Below are positions 35,014 through 44,294 of a stretch of DNA of 64,000 nt, piece by piece. The stretch is taken from positions 32,808-96,807 of the forward strand of contig JBJXGZ010000098.1 in assembly GCA_046160625.1 (NCBI GenBank), written 5' to 3'. The notes beneath the pieces are model-generated. The model did not search any database. It saw nothing but the letters and a program-made list of their open reading frames with translations, and was not told where the DNA came from. Both the position numbers and the translations under genes were made by a program. The first letter of the stretch is position 1; the number at the start of each line of letters is the position of its first letter. Origin of the DNA: M3007 sp046160625 (GTDB lineage Bacteria > Bacteroidota > Bacteroidia > Chitinophagales > Saprospiraceae).

Positions 35014-35035
35014 AAGTGAGGGAAAAAACGAGGGA
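35014..35035. repeat. GTGAGGGAAAAA repeat near left att (putative integrase arm site)
   Basis: AAGTGAGGGAAAAAACGAGGG resembles the doubled AAGTGAGGGAAAA motif at 55042-55069 near the other end. Paired motifs just inside both att cores are what arm-type integrase sites look like; binding is not shown. Confidence 0.5.
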
Positions 35036-35483
35036 AATTATTTTGGGGTAGAACCAATTAGAGGTCGTCGTAGTACAAATTCAAAGATTGAAACCTGCTC
35101 TACTTAATACGGCTACGGAGTCGGCCTATGGCGGAAATTTTGACCCGCGAGATATGAACGCCTAAAGACATATCTGCAAACCCATACCGCCTCCCCCCTT
35201 ACGAGTTGATTCACCCCCTCCCCCTTTGTTTTTTTCATATTGCCTCCCCCAGTATGCCTAATCAGACTCCAATGATGGCTCATTGCTTTGTCCATCACGG
35301 ACTCTCAGTGCCTTGCATCAATAACCATGTCATCCAATAGAAAGAAGCCAGCACATTGGACTATGGTTCTGCACAGTTCCGTGGCAGAAGTGTTTGGATT
35401 CAGCTTAATGTTGTCTCCCAGCAAGGCATCAGTCTCTTGAACCCCTTCAACCCCGTTCAAAAGTGAGGAAGGTGGGGAGCATC

Positions 35484-35703
35484 TGTACCGATGTACTGAC
35501 TGTACTGGGTAGATTTCAAACTTCTAATTTTTGTATTGATACCAGCTATTAACTCGGTTATTAAAATCTAATCTTTTTGAAAAAGTATCAGTACAATCGG
35601 TACACCTCCCTTTTTATCTTTTGAATCGGGGTTGTAGGGGGCATGAGAGTAGTTTTTGATTGTACCGATACCATACCTTGTACTCAGTACAGTATCGGTA
35701 CAA
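35484..35703. promoter_or_regulatory. Putative replication origin: iterons around an AT-rich core
   Basis: TGTACCGAT occurs four times (35484-35492; reverse 35596-35604; 35661-35669; reverse 35694-35702) and TGTACTGA three times (35492-35499; reverse 35588-35595; reverse 35684-35691). The first set and the later sets flank an AT-rich stretch (about 35515-35585). The last two TGTACCGAT copies form a perfect 12-bp inverted repeat (35660-35671 with 35692-35703). The cluster ends 13 bp from the stop of the replication gene. The same layout (iterons both sides of an AT-rich core, 3' of rep) is known for SaPI origins. An operator is the alternative. Confidence 0.65.
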
Positions 35704-35716
35704 ATCGGAGAGAACA

Positions 35717-37951
35717 TCAGTTTTTGTTCATCCGACTTTCATCTATGCGTTGCTTAACCTCTTCCACAGATATAGCTGGCGATATTTCACCAACCAAAAA
35801 ACCATTCAGACTTGAACCATCAACCCGTTCCCTCTTTTTTGTAAATCGTCCATCTTTGTTCATCTCACGGCTGATGTTATTAGGATTGATTGACAATTGC
35901 GTTCGGGATGAAATATAATCGCATATTTCAGTGGTTGACATGAACCGATTGCCGGGACGGAAGTATCGCTGTATCAATTCCAGTTCCACGTTCATTCTCG
36001 TGTACTCCCCTGATTCTGCCTTGAGCATATCCAGTTCCTCCGGTGTCAACCTCAGATATTCGGGCCCGAGCTCTTGATACTTTTTAGCCAAAGCACCGAT
36101 CAAGGCATCCCTGTCAATGGAGTTGTAAAGTTCCTTGTTGATGTCTGTAATTTCCAGAGGGATGATTCGTGAGTTGCCAGTATCGTGGTCTTGAATTACA
36201 TCAATCTTGTTGGAGGTGCCACAGAGAACAGCCTTACGTTGAAATCGCTCGTTGATTTTTCCGTACGGTGTACGCAAAGTGAAATTTCGCGCACTCGACA
36301 GGGATTTAAACCTTTCCACATTTACAGGTGACTTCATTATTCCGGCAAGTTCGTCTACGTTGATGAGCAGGTTTTCTGTCATCAGAATGTCCGAGTCTTT
36401 GTCCCTGTCCAAAGCAGACTCAGCGTAATACTTGCCTAAAGGTGTTGGTAACAAGCGGCGAAAGAACTCCGATTTGCCAATGTAAGTGCCACCAATCAAC
36501 ACAAGCACAAGCCTTGGCATTTGCCCATCCAATATCATTGCAGGTATCTGAAGCAACCACTTAATCGTCAACGCTCGATAAAATTGCTGTTTTTTCGGGT
36601 CGTCAGATTTCTGTATCAGACAATCAAGCAAAGACTCTAATGCTTCATTTTGGGCCGACTTCTCTGAAGATTCCAGATATTTCAACAAGGGGTTGACTTG
36701 CTTGATGTAGCGGCTATTGATAATTGACCCCACCTCAGACTTTGATACCGCACACCCTTGAGTCCGTAGCTCGATAAACATGGTATCAAAATCAGCATCC
36801 GTAAGAAGTTCTCCCTGCTTTGTTTCAATCTTGTTGGTGAAGGCATTGCGGTACAACCCCTTTCCTCGAACATAGCCAATCGCTTGCTGCGTCTTAAAGG
36901 CCGTCCTGTTCTCATCATCAACCTTGGGTTGCTGAATATCATGCTCTTCCATGATATGCCTTAGACTTGCTCCCGTAGACGGATTTTGAACCTCGTTGCC
37001 TGAAATTGACCGCAGAATGCTGTTGTACTTTTTATCACATTCTTCTTCATCATACTCAGGATGGTTGGCGCTTACCTTGTGGTAATGTTCACGGCCATTT
37101 TCTCCCATTTCGTTGGCAATGCCATATCCGATTCGCGTCCAATCATTGTAGTCAGAAGTAATGTCTTTCCCAGTTGACTCCAAATGCGCAGCTGATGCGC
37201 TGATGAATTGAGTCTCACGGGTTTTAGGACTTTTCTTGGTTGTTCGCGTCTCCTTTTTCCTTGGTTCCGATTCGCGAAATCTCTCAAATAACCGAACGTA
37301 ATCGGAGCTTGCCAAAAGTCTTTCCCAATGCTCCTTTGTTTGAACTATGGTATCATCAGTGTCTTCAAACTCAAACAGATTTTTTTGCGCTTGATAGGAA
37401 TTTGACTTAAAAAATGTGCTTGCCACACTGCTGCAAGTATCCCACAAAAACTGATGATCGGATACTGAAATCTCTTGTACTTGCTCTAAGCTGCCACTAA
37501 CAACCTGATAACCGGAGGTCGGTGTAACGATGAGGTAGTTTTTAGAACCGATGGTTTCCACCACAGGTTTGTCTGTCTCAGGATTTTTTACAGCGAGTTT
37601 CTCGCTTGCGGACACGGCACACTTATAGATAAGGTGTTCGCCGCCGTTGCGAGTCCGTTGAACTGTCAATGCTGGACGCAGATGTTCGGGAATCGCTTTC
37701 CAGATGGCGGGAAACAAGTTCGCACGAGCGTCTTCCGGCATATTCTTAGCGTCAATGTCAATGACGTTGAATCCACCATACCCCATCATAATCGCCCAAC
37801 CTTCGGGTTTTGCTGAAATCAATTCCTCCAGGTCATCTTTTGAAAGTGCGCTATTCGCTAACTCATTCCAGCCAGGGTAAGATTTCTTTCCTTCTACAAT
37901 AGGGACAATGGATGCTCCCTGTTCCTGCAATTTAAAGAGTGTGTTACTCAT
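35717..37951 (-). CDS. PrimPol-VapE-like replication protein (primase/polymerase plus helicase-type ATPase)
   Basis: 744 residues from the ATG at 37951, chosen because GGAGG stands 8 bases upstream; an ATG 5 codons earlier is also open. The N-terminal bifunctional primase-polymerase domain (about 5-180) has VPIVEGKKSYPGWNEL, GFNVIDIDAKN with the metal-binding acidic pair, and GGEHLIYKC. A PriCT-like middle follows (DYNDWTRIGYGIANEMGENG). The C-terminal VapE-like ATPase has Walker A VLIGGTYIGKSEFFRRLLP and LLINVDELAGI. It should replicate the element. It overlaps the upstream HTH gene and reads toward the putative origin. Confidence 0.9.
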   Translation of the reverse strand: MSNTLFKLQEQGASIVPIVEGKKSYPGWNELANSALSKDDLEELISAKPEGWAIMMGYGGFNVIDIDAKNMPEDARANLFPAIWKAIPEHLRPALTVQRTRNGGEHLIYKCAVSASEKLAVKNPETDKPVVETIGSKNYLIVTPTSGYQVVSGSLEQVQEISVSDHQFLWDTCSSVASTFFKSNSYQAQKNLFEFEDTDDTIVQTKEHWERLLASSDYVRLFERFRESEPRKKETRTTKKSPKTRETQFISASAAHLESTGKDITSDYNDWTRIGYGIANEMGENGREHYHKVSANHPEYDEEECDKKYNSILRSISGNEVQNPSTGASLRHIMEEHDIQQPKVDDENRTAFKTQQAIGYVRGKGLYRNAFTNKIETKQGELLTDADFDTMFIELRTQGCAVSKSEVGSIINSRYIKQVNPLLKYLESSEKSAQNEALESLLDCLIQKSDDPKKQQFYRALTIKWLLQIPAMILDGQMPRLVLVLIGGTYIGKSEFFRRLLPTPLGKYYAESALDRDKDSDILMTENLLINVDELAGIMKSPVNVERFKSLSSARNFTLRTPYGKINERFQRKAVLCGTSNKIDVIQDHDTGNSRIIPLEITDINKELYNSIDRDALIGALAKKYQELGPEYLRLTPEELDMLKAESGEYTRMNVELELIQRYFRPGNRFMSTTEICDYISSRTQLSINPNNISREMNKDGRFTKKRERVDGSSLNGFLVGEISPAISVEEVKQRIDESRMNKN

Positions 37952-38267
37952 GGATAAATCCTCCATTTTTGTTGATAATCAATTGAAAAGAATTTCTCAG
38001 TTCGTCCTTTTGGTAGTAGGTTTTATTGCCTACCCGGTAACGGTTGAGGATACCTTGTTCCGCATATCGGTAGAGGGTCGGCAAGGATACTCTCAGCAGT
38101 TCAGCAGCCTTTTTCGGACTCACGAATTCTGTCAGACTCGCGTAGTCGTCATCCGGCATCTCTGCTATTCGGTTGAGCAGATTGGTTTTCATGGTGTCAA
38201 TTTCGTTGGCGATGCTGGAGATTAAGCGTTTTTTCTCCAGCTCCGACCGTGCAATTGCGTCTTGCAT
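37944..38267 (-). CDS. Helix-turn-helix protein (MerR/excisionase type)
   Basis: 107 residues from the ATG at 38267, which has GGAG 7 bases upstream; the longer open frame has no such site. The N-terminus is a charged helix; the HTH reads FVSPKKAAELLRVSLPTLYRYAEQG then RYRVGNKTYYQKDEL, the HTH_17 pattern of AlpA/Xis-like proteins. The last 8 bp overlap the start of the replication protein. It probably controls replication or excision of the element, as such proteins do in satellites. Confidence 0.85.
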   Translation of the reverse strand: MQDAIARSELEKKRLISSIANEIDTMKTNLLNRIAEMPDDDYASLTEFVSPKKAAELLRVSLPTLYRYAEQGILNRYRVGNKTYYQKDELRNSFQLIINKNGGFIHE

Positions 38268-38636
38268 TTTTACTCCTTTTTTTAATTTTCTATAACTATG
38301 GTAGAGATTTGAGTAAAAATCATTGCACTTGTAGTAAAATATCACATGATGTTATTTTATATTTACAAGTAATTGTTTGTTAAATTTTTACAAAAATTGG
38401 ACTTTGAGGAGAATTTGCACTTTTTCTGCATCATTTCTTTCCATCCCGCATGAACTGCTATGACGTTACCGACACGGCACAATCCTTTCTGAATTCAGCG
38501 ACAATGATTGATGAATGCGCAACACCCAGCCTGTACAAATCCGGGGAACTCCATGCTTTGCCCATCAATGGCTTGAAGTTTGCCCAGGTGTAAACCTCAG
38601 CGCAGTATATTCGCGCAAAATCTAATCGCTGAAAAC
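38268..38636. promoter_or_regulatory. Divergent control region between HTH/replication and Mod genes
   Basis: A 369-bp gap between divergent genes, AT-rich from 38280 to 38440. TATATTCG at 38606-38613 is one base off the TAnnTTTG box and 24 bp ahead of the Mod ATG. A 47-codon frame (38450-38593) lies within. Confidence 0.5.
38450..38593 (+). CDS. Possible 47-residue small protein upstream of Mod
   Basis: ATG 38450 to TAA 38591, 47 residues, starting MNCYDVTDTAQSFLNSATMI and ending LPINGLKFAQV. No family is recognised, there is no clear ribosome site, and the frame may be chance. Listed because it is compact, has the strand of the restriction genes and ends 43 bp before Mod. Confidence 0.2.
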   Translation: MNCYDVTDTAQSFLNSATMIDECATPSLYKSGELHALPINGLKFAQV

Positions 38637-40664
38637 ATGACCGAACTCATCTGGGATGGCAAATACAAAGATGGTAAGAAGGTAAGTCCTGTCCGCATTG
38701 CGCTTCCATTCCAAACCATCGAAACCGTCAACGAAAAACGAAAAGCCGGACTACAAACCGACATCTTCGCTGCTGCTGCTACCGCCGCCGCGCAGGAAAG
38801 CGGCTGGAAAAACCGCCTCATTTGGGGCGATAAAAAGTATGTGCTGCCCTCCCTCCTGCCAGAGTTTGCCGGGAAAGTAAACCTCATCTACATTGACCCA
38901 CCTTTCGATACGGGTGCGAACTTCTCCTTTACTGCCACTATACCACGGTATGATGACGACGACGACGAAGGCCCGGATATTTCCTTTACCAAGCAACCCT
39001 CCGTAATCGAACAGAAAGCGTACCGCGACACTTGGGGTCGTGGCTTAGATTCTTACCTCCAATGGTTTTACGAGACTGCCGTGTTGTTGCGCGAACTGCT
39101 GGCCGAGGACGGTTCGATTTACGTCCACCTCGATTGGCACGTCGGGCATTACGCAAAGACAGTTTTAGACGAGGTGTTTGGTTACGAGAATTTTCAGAAT
39201 GAAATTGTCTGGCAGAGAACAGACCCGCACAATGACGCGAAAAAGAAGTTTGGTAATGTTCACGATGTAATTTTTTGGTACGCAAAAGGACAGAAAATCA
39301 CCTACAATCACGGTGAAACAAGAACTGGAATTTCCGTAGCGGCTGAAAAAGAGTATTCGCTGTTGGAGTTGCCAAGTGGAGAAATTGTCAATTATTCAGG
39401 AAACGAAAATTTAGAAGGAAGAAGGTTTAAATTGGATGATGTAACTTGGAGAGGCAGCAAAAACAAATTCATTTGGAGAGGGGCGCAACCGTCAGATAAT
39501 AGAGAGTGGCGATATTCATTTGAAGAAATGGAAAAGGCACTTGAACGTGGCGAACTGTATTTAAGGAATCCTCAAAAAGGTGCTGCAAGATGCTTAAAAA
39601 GTTATCTGGATGAAAACAAAGGCACACTTCTTCAAAGCATTTGGACAGATGTTGGAAGGATGAAGGGAGGAAGTGAATACCGCACTCAAAAACCCGAAGC
39701 CCTGCTCGAACGCATTCTCCTTGCCAGCAGTAACGAAAACGACCTAGTGCTGGACTGCTTCTGTGGGAGCGGCACTACTGCTGCCGTCGCCGAAAAACTC
39801 GGTCGTCGTTGGATTACCTGCGACTTGGGTCGCTTCGCCATCCACACAGCTCGCAAGCGGCTTCTGAGCAATCCGAAAGTCAAACCCTTCGAGGTGCAAA
39901 ACCTCGGCAAGTACGAACGGCAACAATGGATGCAAGCAGAGTTCGACCAACCGGAACACCGCGCCAACATCGAAGCTGCTTACCGAAAATTTATACTCGA
40001 CCTTTATCATGCCACTCCATTATCTGGGTATGCTTGGCTGCACGGCGCAAAAGCGGGGCGGCTTGTCCACATCGGCGGCGTGGATGCACCCGTCAGTCCC
40101 GGCGACGTGAAAGCATTGGTGCTGGAATTTTGGAAGGTGGCTGGTAAAGAAAAAGACCTGAAAACCAACGGTATTGATGTCTTGGCATGGGATTTCGCTT
40201 TTGAACTCAACGAGATGGCTGCGCAGTTTGCTGCCGAAAATAAGGTGGATTTGAAGTTCAAAAAAATCCCCCGCGAGGTGCTGGAAAAGAAAGCGGTGGA
40301 GCAAGGCGATATTCGGTTTTTCGAGTTGGCTTCGCTGGGTGTGGATGCCAAAGTCAGCAACCGACAACACCGCGAACTGGCACTGACACTCGAAAACTTC
40401 ATCGTACCACCCGACGAAGTGCCGGAAGAAGTGCAGGGCAAAATCAGCCATTGGAGCCAATGGATTGATTATTGGGCGGTGGACTGGAACTACTGCGACG
40501 ACACTTTCCACAACGAATGGCAGAGCTACCGCACCAAACAAGACACGAAACTGGAACTCAAAGTCACGCACCAGTACGAAGCATCCGGGACGTATCAGGT
40601 AGTGGTGAAAGTGATAGACATACTAGGGAACGACACAACGAAACTGCTCACCGTTGAAATATGA
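38637..40664 (+). CDS. Type III-like DNA methyltransferase (Mod)
   Basis: 675 residues from ATG 38637. Amino-methyltransferase of the beta order: catalytic motif LIYIDPPFDTGANFSF (DPPF at 87-90) comes before the AdoMet-binding motif LVLDCFCGSGTTAAVAEKLG (about 370). Between them lies a target-recognition region with less regular sequence (about 190-340). The C-terminal 300 residues carry extra domains, the last strand-rich (TYQVVVKVIDILGNDTTKLL) and PKD-like. It modifies DNA bases (N6-adenine or N4-cytosine) and gives recognition to the Res subunit two genes on. The first of four same-strand defence genes. Confidence 0.93.
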   Translation: MTELIWDGKYKDGKKVSPVRIALPFQTIETVNEKRKAGLQTDIFAAAATAAAQESGWKNRLIWGDKKYVLPSLLPEFAGKVNLIYIDPPFDTGANFSFTATIPRYDDDDDEGPDISFTKQPSVIEQKAYRDTWGRGLDSYLQWFYETAVLLRELLAEDGSIYVHLDWHVGHYAKTVLDEVFGYENFQNEIVWQRTDPHNDAKKKFGNVHDVIFWYAKGQKITYNHGETRTGISVAAEKEYSLLELPSGEIVNYSGNENLEGRRFKLDDVTWRGSKNKFIWRGAQPSDNREWRYSFEEMEKALERGELYLRNPQKGAARCLKSYLDENKGTLLQSIWTDVGRMKGGSEYRTQKPEALLERILLASSNENDLVLDCFCGSGTTAAVAEKLGRRWITCDLGRFAIHTARKRLLSNPKVKPFEVQNLGKYERQQWMQAEFDQPEHRANIEAAYRKFILDLYHATPLSGYAWLHGAKAGRLVHIGGVDAPVSPGDVKALVLEFWKVAGKEKDLKTNGIDVLAWDFAFELNEMAAQFAAENKVDLKFKKIPREVLEKKAVEQGDIRFFELASLGVDAKVSNRQHRELALTLENFIVPPDEVPEEVQGKISHWSQWIDYWAVDWNYCDDTFHNEWQSYRTKQDTKLELKVTHQYEASGTYQVVVKVIDILGNDTTKLLTVEI

Positions 40665-40670
40665 ATCGCC

Positions 40671-41687
40671 ATGCCTGAAAACGCGCCGCAATTCAATGAC
40701 ATCCTGTTGTACTCCGCCCCGACGGGAGACATTAAAATCGAAGTAATCTTTGAAGGAGAAACCTTTTGGTTGAGCCAGCGAAAGATGGCTGAATTGTTCC
40801 GAGTGGAATCGCACACGGTAACGTACCACTTGAAAGAAATTTTCAAATCGGGCGAATTGGAGGAAATAGCAACTGCTCGAAAATTTCGAGTAGTTCAAAC
40901 CGAGGGCAACCGAGAGGTGTCCCGCGACGTGGATTTTTACAACCTCGATGCCATCATCGCCGTCGGTTATCGGGTGAACAGTTACCAAGCCACGCAGTTC
41001 CGCATCTGGGCAACGAAGACACTCAAAGAATTCATTGTCAAAGGTTTTGTACTGGACGATGAGCGACTGAAACAAGGCCGTCGCTTCGGCAAGGATTACT
41101 TTGACGAACTCTTGGAGCGCATCCGAGAGATACGCGCCAGCGAACGTCGTTTTTATCAGAAACTCACCGACCTGTATGCCCAGTGCAGCATGGACTACGA
41201 CCCGAAATCCGACGTGACGACACTGTTTTACAAGACGGTACAGAATAAGTTGGAATTGGCTATCACGGGTCAAACTGCTGCCGGACTCATCGCTTCACGC
41301 GCCGATGCCGAAAAACCCAACATGGGTTTGACCACTTGGAAGAATGCACCTGGTGGGAAAATCCTGAAAAGCGACGTGTCGGTAGCCAAAAACTACCTGA
41401 CAGAAACAGAACTGAGCGCACTCAACCGCATCGTGACGATGTACCTCGACTACGCTGAAAACCAAGCTGCTCGTCAGATTCCGATGAAAATGCAGGATTG
41501 GGTGGAAAAACTGGACGCTTTTTTGCGATTCAACGAGTATGATGTTTTACAAGATGCTGGAAAAATATCGAGCGAAGTCGCAAAGGCTTTGGCTGAGAAA
41601 GCCTACGGGCAATTCCGTGAGCAGCAGGATACAGGCTACGAATCGGATTTTGACCGGGCTATTAAGCAATTGAAAGACAAAACCTGA
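40671..41687 (+). CDS. RhuM family protein inside the type III restriction locus
   Basis: 338 residues. The Bro/KilA-like N-terminal part reads FWLSQRKMAELFRVESHTVTYHLKEIF, then VSRDVDFYNLDAIIAVGYRVNS and FRIWATKTLKEFIVKGFVLDDERLKQG, the RhuM signature. The rest is helical with MKMQDWVEKLDAFLRFNEYDVL near the end, typical of the longer RhuM members. It begins 6 bp after Mod and ends 12 bp before Res. RhuM genes often sit between restriction subunits; their role is unknown (regulatory or toxin-like have been suggested). Confidence 0.92.
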   Translation: MPENAPQFNDILLYSAPTGDIKIEVIFEGETFWLSQRKMAELFRVESHTVTYHLKEIFKSGELEEIATARKFRVVQTEGNREVSRDVDFYNLDAIIAVGYRVNSYQATQFRIWATKTLKEFIVKGFVLDDERLKQGRRFGKDYFDELLERIREIRASERRFYQKLTDLYAQCSMDYDPKSDVTTLFYKTVQNKLELAITGQTAAGLIASRADAEKPNMGLTTWKNAPGGKILKSDVSVAKNYLTETELSALNRIVTMYLDYAENQAARQIPMKMQDWVEKLDAFLRFNEYDVLQDAGKISSEVAKALAEKAYGQFREQQDTGYESDFDRAIKQLKDKT

Positions 41688-41699
41688 CCCCTGTTCATT

Positions 41700-44252
41700 A
41701 TGGCCAAACGTACACGACAACCCAACCTGTTCAATATCGAAGACGCATTGCGCACCGCGCCATGTGTGCCAGCCATCCGTATTGCAGTGGATGCGTGGCG
41801 AGAGAGTGGGTACAAAGGTGTGACCGACACCACCCACGAACTGCTTAACTTTTGGTTTCGTACCGACCACATCATGCCCAACGGCAGACAGTTCCGTTTC
41901 CACCGGGCCCAACGCGAAGCGATAGAGACGCTGATTTTCTTGTATGAAATCGCCAAGGTGCGTACCCGGAAAGGATTGCTCGAAAACTATGCTCAGCACA
42001 GCCGCGAACTACGGATGCCACCTTACGACGACTTTACCCGCTATTGTGTGAAGATGGCAACTGGCTCTGGAAAGACTTTGGTAATGGCAATGACGGTGGT
42101 TTGGCAATTTGCAAATGCTGTCCGAGAAGATGCAACACAATACGCCAAGACGTTTTTGATGCTCGCCCCGAACGTCATTGTGTTCGAGCGATTGAAAACT
42201 GATTTCGAGAGCGGCCATGTTTTTCGTTCCGCACCGCTTATTCCCCGGCACTTCCAATGGTGGTGGGACATGAATTATTATATGCGTGGCGATGCCGAAG
42301 CCAACCATTCCGAAGGGGCTTTTTACCTCACAAACATTCAGCAGTTTTACGAACGACCCGACCGAAAAACTGACGCTGAAACAGATTTGATGACTGCCAT
42401 GCTGGGTGCTGCACCGCCGACCAAAAAATCTGAAATCAGCGACTTTAATACGCGCATCGCAGCTCGTGATGGCATGGTTATGGTGTTGAATGACGAAGCC
42501 CACCACACCCACGACGAAGAAAATGAGTGGAACAAGTGCATCCGAAAAGTCCACCACGACAGTCCATTGGCGATACAATTAGACGTGTCCGCTACTCCTC
42601 GTTACGAGGGGGGCAGTTTGTTCGCTTGGACGGTGTTTGATTATCCCTTAAAACAAGCTATCGTTGACGGAATCGTGAAACGCCCCATCAAAGGCATTTC
42701 ACAGGTAACGGAAGCCAAATCAGAACACGCCAGCGTCAAGTACGAAGGGTATTTGGTCGCATCGGTGGAACGCTGGAAAGAATATCGCGAACAACTTGCC
42801 CCGCTTAGCAAAAAGCCGATTTTGTTCGTAATGATGAACAACACCGAAGAAGCGGACGACGTGGCTGATTGGCTCAAAACCAAATACCCGGAAAGTTTTG
42901 CGGGAGAAAAAACGCTTGTCATTCATACCAAAAAGAACGGAGAGGTGTCGGAGAAAGACCTTGACTTGGCTCGGAGAATGTCGCGGGAAGTGGATGAATC
43001 GCATTCTCCAGTCAACGCCATTGTTTCGGTACTGATGCTCCGGGAAGGTTGGGACGTGAAAAACGTAACGGTTGTGTTGGGTTTGCGCCCTTACTCCTCT
43101 CAGGCCAACATTCTGCCGGAACAAACCATCGGTCGCGGATTGCGCTTGATGTTCCGCGACTTGGGTGGTTATCAGGAGCGGGTGGACATCATTGGCAACA
43201 AGGCATTCCTCGATTTTGTGGAAGATTTGGAGAAGCTCGAAGATTTGAAATTCGAGACTTTCCAGATCGGAAAGGACAAGCTGAAAATCATTACTGTTCA
43301 TCCTGTCTTGCCTGAAAAAGCCGACAAGGACATCGGTATCCCTGAAATTTCACCCCTATTGGGCAGAAAGAAGTCTCTGGCGGACGAAATCGCAGCGATA
43401 GATGTCAGGGCGTTCAAAACTGCTGTATTGCCCTTCAAAGGTAAAGAAATCGAAGATGCCAAGTCATTCATCTACGAAGGGCGCGACATCCTCACCGACG
43501 AAAAGTTGCTGGAACGGGAGTACGCTATTCCACCTGCACAAACACCCGAAGAGGTCATAGGGTACTATGCCCGGCGCATTGCTCAGAACATCAAATTGCC
43601 TTCACAGTTCCACGCTGTCGCTCCGAAAGTGCGGGAGTTTTTTGAACACAAAGCGTTTGGCCGGACTGTTGACTTAAACAATCCCGAAGCCATCAAAGCC
43701 ATATCAAGTAACTTGGCATCGTTTGTTGTGGTCAAAGAGTTTGAACGCGCTCTGCGGGAAAAAGTGGTAGAAGCCCGTGTCCCGGAACTGCTTACGACTG
43801 CCAAGATGCTTTCTTCTACGCAGCCGTTTGCCACCTCCAAAAAAGTCATGGAATCGAAGCGTACGGTGTTCAACTTTGTGCCATGCGACAATGAGTTTGA
43901 ACTGACCTTCGCTCGCTTTTTAGACAAATCTGAAGACTTGGAAGCATTTGCCAAACTGCCAGAATTATTCGGCTTTTGCATCCAGTACACAGATACCCTT
44001 GCCAATATCCGCAACTACTTTCCCGACTTTATCGCTCGTCTGTCCGATGGTTCGCATTGGCTCATCGAAACGAAAGGCAGGGAGGACATCGAGGTTGCGA
44101 TGAAGGACAATGCCGCACAAAACTGGTGCGACACGGCTACCGAGTTGACTGATGTTCAGTGGAACTATATTAAGGTGTTGCAAAAGGATTTTGAGAAGTT
44201 GCGACCTGAAAGTTTTGAGGAGTTGATGGCAGGATTGAAAATGGACGCTTAG
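41700..44252 (+). CDS. Type III-like restriction subunit (Res), DEAD-box helicase with nuclease domain
   Basis: 850 residues. Superfamily 2 motifs: Walker A VKMATGSGKTLVMAMTV (about 119-126), DEAH-like VLNDEAHHTHDEE (about 265), LDVSATPRYEGG (III), NAIVSVLMLREGWDVKNVTVVLGL (V) and ILPEQTIGRGLRLMF (VI). The C-terminal PD-(D/E)xK nuclease reads NYFPDFIARLSDG then HWLIETKGRED (about 773-795). With Mod it forms an ATP-driven complex that cuts DNA lacking modification. Length is usual for the family. Confidence 0.93.
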   Translation: MAKRTRQPNLFNIEDALRTAPCVPAIRIAVDAWRESGYKGVTDTTHELLNFWFRTDHIMPNGRQFRFHRAQREAIETLIFLYEIAKVRTRKGLLENYAQHSRELRMPPYDDFTRYCVKMATGSGKTLVMAMTVVWQFANAVREDATQYAKTFLMLAPNVIVFERLKTDFESGHVFRSAPLIPRHFQWWWDMNYYMRGDAEANHSEGAFYLTNIQQFYERPDRKTDAETDLMTAMLGAAPPTKKSEISDFNTRIAARDGMVMVLNDEAHHTHDEENEWNKCIRKVHHDSPLAIQLDVSATPRYEGGSLFAWTVFDYPLKQAIVDGIVKRPIKGISQVTEAKSEHASVKYEGYLVASVERWKEYREQLAPLSKKPILFVMMNNTEEADDVADWLKTKYPESFAGEKTLVIHTKKNGEVSEKDLDLARRMSREVDESHSPVNAIVSVLMLREGWDVKNVTVVLGLRPYSSQANILPEQTIGRGLRLMFRDLGGYQERVDIIGNKAFLDFVEDLEKLEDLKFETFQIGKDKLKIITVHPVLPEKADKDIGIPEISPLLGRKKSLADEIAAIDVRAFKTAVLPFKGKEIEDAKSFIYEGRDILTDEKLLEREYAIPPAQTPEEVIGYYARRIAQNIKLPSQFHAVAPKVREFFEHKAFGRTVDLNNPEAIKAISSNLASFVVVKEFERALREKVVEARVPELLTTAKMLSSTQPFATSKKVMESKRTVFNFVPCDNEFELTFARFLDKSEDLEAFAKLPELFGFCIQYTDTLANIRNYFPDFIARLSDGSHWLIETKGREDIEVAMKDNAAQNWCDTATELTDVQWNYIKVLQKDFEKLRPESFEELMAGLKMDA

Positions 44253-44294
44253 GCTATTTGATTACACTTTAAAAGCAAACGAGATAATTTACAG

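Larger units (their letters stand above)
34950..35716. other. Gene-free left end of the island (att arm, origin-like repeats)
   Basis: It holds the tRNA terminator (34964-35000), an AAGTGAGGGAAAAAACGAGGG motif (from 35014), and the repeat cluster at 35484-35703. Between 35041 and 35480 I see no gene; short open frames there have no family features. Confidence 0.6.

Noticed and set aside
35113..35298. Short minus-strand open frame at the left island end
   Set aside because: No family features, no ribosome site, biased composition from pyrimidine runs.
35484..35703. CRISPR array
   Set aside because: Repeats are 8-9 bp, in both orientations, with irregular spacing; no array-like repeats occur elsewhere in the window.
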